DNA from: a virus
DNA length: 20,738 bases
IMG/VR virus record: IMGVR_UViG_3300021963_000796
Span: 1-20,738 of that record
Reading direction: 5' to 3' (one strand)
A program made the translations under genes and the position numbers. Positions 19,368 through 20,738 of this stretch are shown here, piece after piece. The notes beneath the pieces were generated by a model. The model made no database searches, was not told the DNA's origin, and saw only the letters and a program-made list of their open reading frames with translations. Numbering within the stretch: position 1 is the stretch's first letter; the number at the start of each line of letters is the position of its first letter.

Positions 19368-20531
19368 ATGTCCGACGTCCAATTCTTCATCGACGCAGTG
19401 CGCAGTGCACATGACGGTGCTTCCATCTTCACGCGTAAGCAACTGCTCGACTTTGCCAAAGATCGCGGCATGAAGCAGAAGATCGTTTGGGAGACGATCA
19501 AATCGGTCAAGACCTCGTACGGCATCGTTGACCTTTCCGCGACCGTCACCCAACTGCGACCTGATCCGATCGAGACTGCGATCGAGACTGCGATCGAGAC
19601 TGTGGTTGAACCCATCAAGACCAAGGTTCAATCGACCTCGAACGAAGACTGTTACATCCCTTCGAAGTTGAAGACCTACGTCAAGTGGGGCCACGCGAAG
19701 GACGTCACGCAGATCATCGCGTCTCGCATGTTCTACCCCGTGTATGTAACTGGTCTGTCCGGTAACGGTAAGACCATCATGGTCGAACAAGCCTGTGCTG
19801 ACCTGAAGCGCGAATACATCCGTGTTCAAATCACTCCTGAGACCGACGAAGACGACCTGATCGGCGGCTTCCGCCTCGTGAACGGCGAGACTGTCTTCGC
19901 GAAGGGTCCGGTTATCAAAGCGATGGAGGCAGGTGCAATTCTCCTCGTCGACGAGATTGACCGCGGTTCGAACAAACTGATGGCACTTCAAGGCGTTCTC
20001 GAAGGCAAGCCTGTCATGATCAAGAAGACCGGCGAAGTGATCGTACCGAAGAACGGCTTCAACATCATCGCGACCGCCAACACCAAAGGCAAAGGTTCCG
20101 AAGACGGTAAGTTCATCGCTGCGACCATCATCGACGAAGCCTTCCTCGAACGCTTCACCATCACGATGGAACAGCCTTATCCCAACCAGTCGGTTGAGAA
20201 GAAGATCGTGATGAAGCACATGGAACTCTTCGGCGAGGTGTCTGACGAGTTCGCTGAGTTGCTGACCAAGTGGTCGCAAGCGATCCGCAAGACCTATGAA
20301 GATGGTGGCGTGGATGAACTCATCTCCACTCGTCGACTGTGCCACATCGTTCAGACCTTCTCGATCTTCAAGAACCGTAAGAAGGCAGTTGAACTCTGTG
20401 TGTCCCGCTTCGATACCGACACTCGTACGGCCTTCGTTGATCTTTACACGAAGATCGATGCATCTGCTCCAACCGTGACTCCGGTTCCTGCCGATGAAGA
20501 AGATGACTACCGCAACGACTCCCCCTTCTAA
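19368..20531 (+). CDS. MoxR/CobS-like AAA+ ATPase
   Basis: A 387-residue AAA+ ATPase. After an N-terminal domain (about 1-65) and a short repeat linker (IETAIETAIET, 68-78), it has Walker A GLSGNGKT (129-136), the EDDLIGGFRL segment of the MoxR group, Walker B ILLVDEID (191-198), a sensor-1 region (GFNIIATANTKG) and a C-terminal lid. MoxR-type ATPases pair with VWA proteins, matching the upstream neighbour. Similar CobS-like genes are common in T4-like phages of marine and alphaproteobacterial hosts, where the role is unclear. The acidic tail is typical of phage proteins that bind partners. Confidence 0.93.
   Translation: MSDVQFFIDAVRSAHDGASIFTRKQLLDFAKDRGMKQKIVWETIKSVKTSYGIVDLSATVTQLRPDPIETAIETAIETVVEPIKTKVQSTSNEDCYIPSKLKTYVKWGHAKDVTQIIASRMFYPVYVTGLSGNGKTIMVEQACADLKREYIRVQITPETDEDDLIGGFRLVNGETVFAKGPVIKAMEAGAILLVDEIDRGSNKLMALQGVLEGKPVMIKKTGEVIVPKNGFNIIATANTKGKGSEDGKFIAATIIDEAFLERFTITMEQPYPNQSVEKKIVMKHMELFGEVSDEFAELLTKWSQAIRKTYEDGGVDELISTRRLCHIVQTFSIFKNRKKAVELCVSRFDTDTRTAFVDLYTKIDASAPTVTPVPADEEDDYRNDSPF
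19568..19603 (+). repeat. Three tandem 12-bp repeats within the AAA+ gene
   Basis: GATCGAGACTGC occurs twice, then again with a final T, encoding the repeated IETA/IETV linker between the N-terminal domain and the ATPase core. It adds or removes four residues per unit, so length variation between related phages is likely. Confidence 0.85.
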
Positions 20532-20540
20532 GGAAATAGA

Positions 20541-20738
20541 ATGCTAATCTCAGGTATCTGCGTCGTGGCCATCTTGGCCACGAGCTTCAATGTTCAAGGT
20601 TCGCAAGAGGTTCTTGCCCTCATGGTTGCCTTCATCGCAACCATGTTCTACGGTCTGATCGCAAGACTTATGGTTGGATTGTCACAGGCTGAATTGAACC
20701 ACAACGTCGACCTTCAGAAGATGCTTACCTCGTACCTC
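20541..20738 (+). CDS. Membrane protein, start only (cut by window end)
   Basis: An open frame of 66 codons that runs off the window. It begins MLISGICVVAILATSF with a first membrane helix, then QEVLALMVAFIATMFYGLIARLMVGL as a second, and a helical polar stretch (SQAELNHNVDLQKML). An AAGGAA site precedes the ATG, 9 bases after the AAA+ stop, so it is probably in the same operon. It could be a membrane partner of the VWA/AAA+ pair, but only its position suggests this. A 9-bp perfect hairpin (20563-20583) lies near its start. Confidence 0.7.
   Translation, partial: MLISGICVVAILATSFNVQGSQEVLALMVAFIATMFYGLIARLMVGLSQAELNHNVDLQKMLTSYL

Noticed and set aside
19296-20345. A 349-residue minus-strand frame opposite the AAA+ gene
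   Set aside because: The sense frame has unmistakable Walker motifs. The antisense frame is a codon-bias shadow with repetitive SLDRSLDR from the 12-bp repeats.
17151-20531. Cobalamin biosynthesis (cobalt chelatase CobS/CobT)
   Set aside because: There is no CobN or other cobalamin gene, and the VWA protein has a different N-terminal domain. The resemblance is at the level of MoxR/VWA families only.
1-20738. tRNA genes, CRISPR arrays, insertion sequences, integrase or attachment sites
   Set aside because: I looked for cloverleaf-like and repeat-spacer patterns and transposase or integrase motifs and saw none. The only mobile element is the homing endonuclease.

Overview
This window reads as part of a tailed-phage genome, most likely a T4-like myovirus infecting a Gram-negative bacterium. 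The evidence is almost continuous short genes on one strand, ATGA/GTGA stop-start overlaps, a T4-type RNase H, PhoH, a PAAR spike-tip protein, a GIY-YIG homing endonuclease, a CobT/CobS-like VWA and MoxR pair, and TATAAATA boxes like T4 late promoters. Lipoprotein and Sec signal peptides fit a Gram-negative host. I cannot name the host or genus from the sequence alone. Every gene is on the + strand except the homing endonuclease.

Layout. 1-1300: a metallophosphoesterase and, convergent with it, a GIY-YIG endonuclease with its own late-type promoter. 1339-2477: three unknown small proteins and a JmjC/cupin-like 2-oxoglutarate oxygenase. 2527-5282: a PTH2-like peptidyl-tRNA hydrolase, three envelope-directed proteins (one anchored, one secreted, one lipoprotein) and a full-length CCA-adding enzyme. 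5303-7568: a nucleoside deoxyribosyltransferase-like protein, a small basic protein, glutaredoxin, an SH3-like small protein and a glycosyltransferase. 7598-11011: a 402-residue unknown, RNase H, two small unknowns and a HAD phosphatase, closed by a strong terminator. 11079-14376: a tightly packed set of an FmdB-like small protein, PhoH, an AbrB-like protein, PAAR, a 2H phosphoesterase with a possible capsid-targeting N-terminus, a hexapeptide beta-helix protein and a PD-(D/E)XK nuclease. 14529-17086: a run of small, probably early genes. 17151 to the end: a zincin-like/VWA protein, a MoxR/CobS-like AAA+ ATPase and the start of a membrane protein.

Regulation is unusually legible. Nine intergenic or gene-end sites have a perfect TTGACA followed by T, with a 17-base spacer (16 in one) and a sigma70-like -10. 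Two more use TGTACA with the same 17-base spacing. In five of the nine, the TGA stop codon of the upstream gene lies inside the -35 hexamer. Three exact TATAAATA boxes look like late promoters. One sits just upstream of the operon that carries the PAAR tip and the candidate packaged 2H protein. A perfect 12/12 consensus sigma70 promoter with a 16-base spacer points antisense into the PD-(D/E)XK gene.

Themes. Several genes bear on translation or tRNA upkeep: the CCA enzyme, the PTH2-like protein, a ribosomal-oxygenase-like 2OG enzyme, and a 70-residue protein with an EF-Ts-like motif. The most testable new ideas are the 2H phosphoesterase as a packaged anti-CBASS-like effector, the zincin-VWA plus MoxR pair, the foreign-looking cca gene (38 of 40 Leu codons are CTG by hand count), and the antisense promoter.
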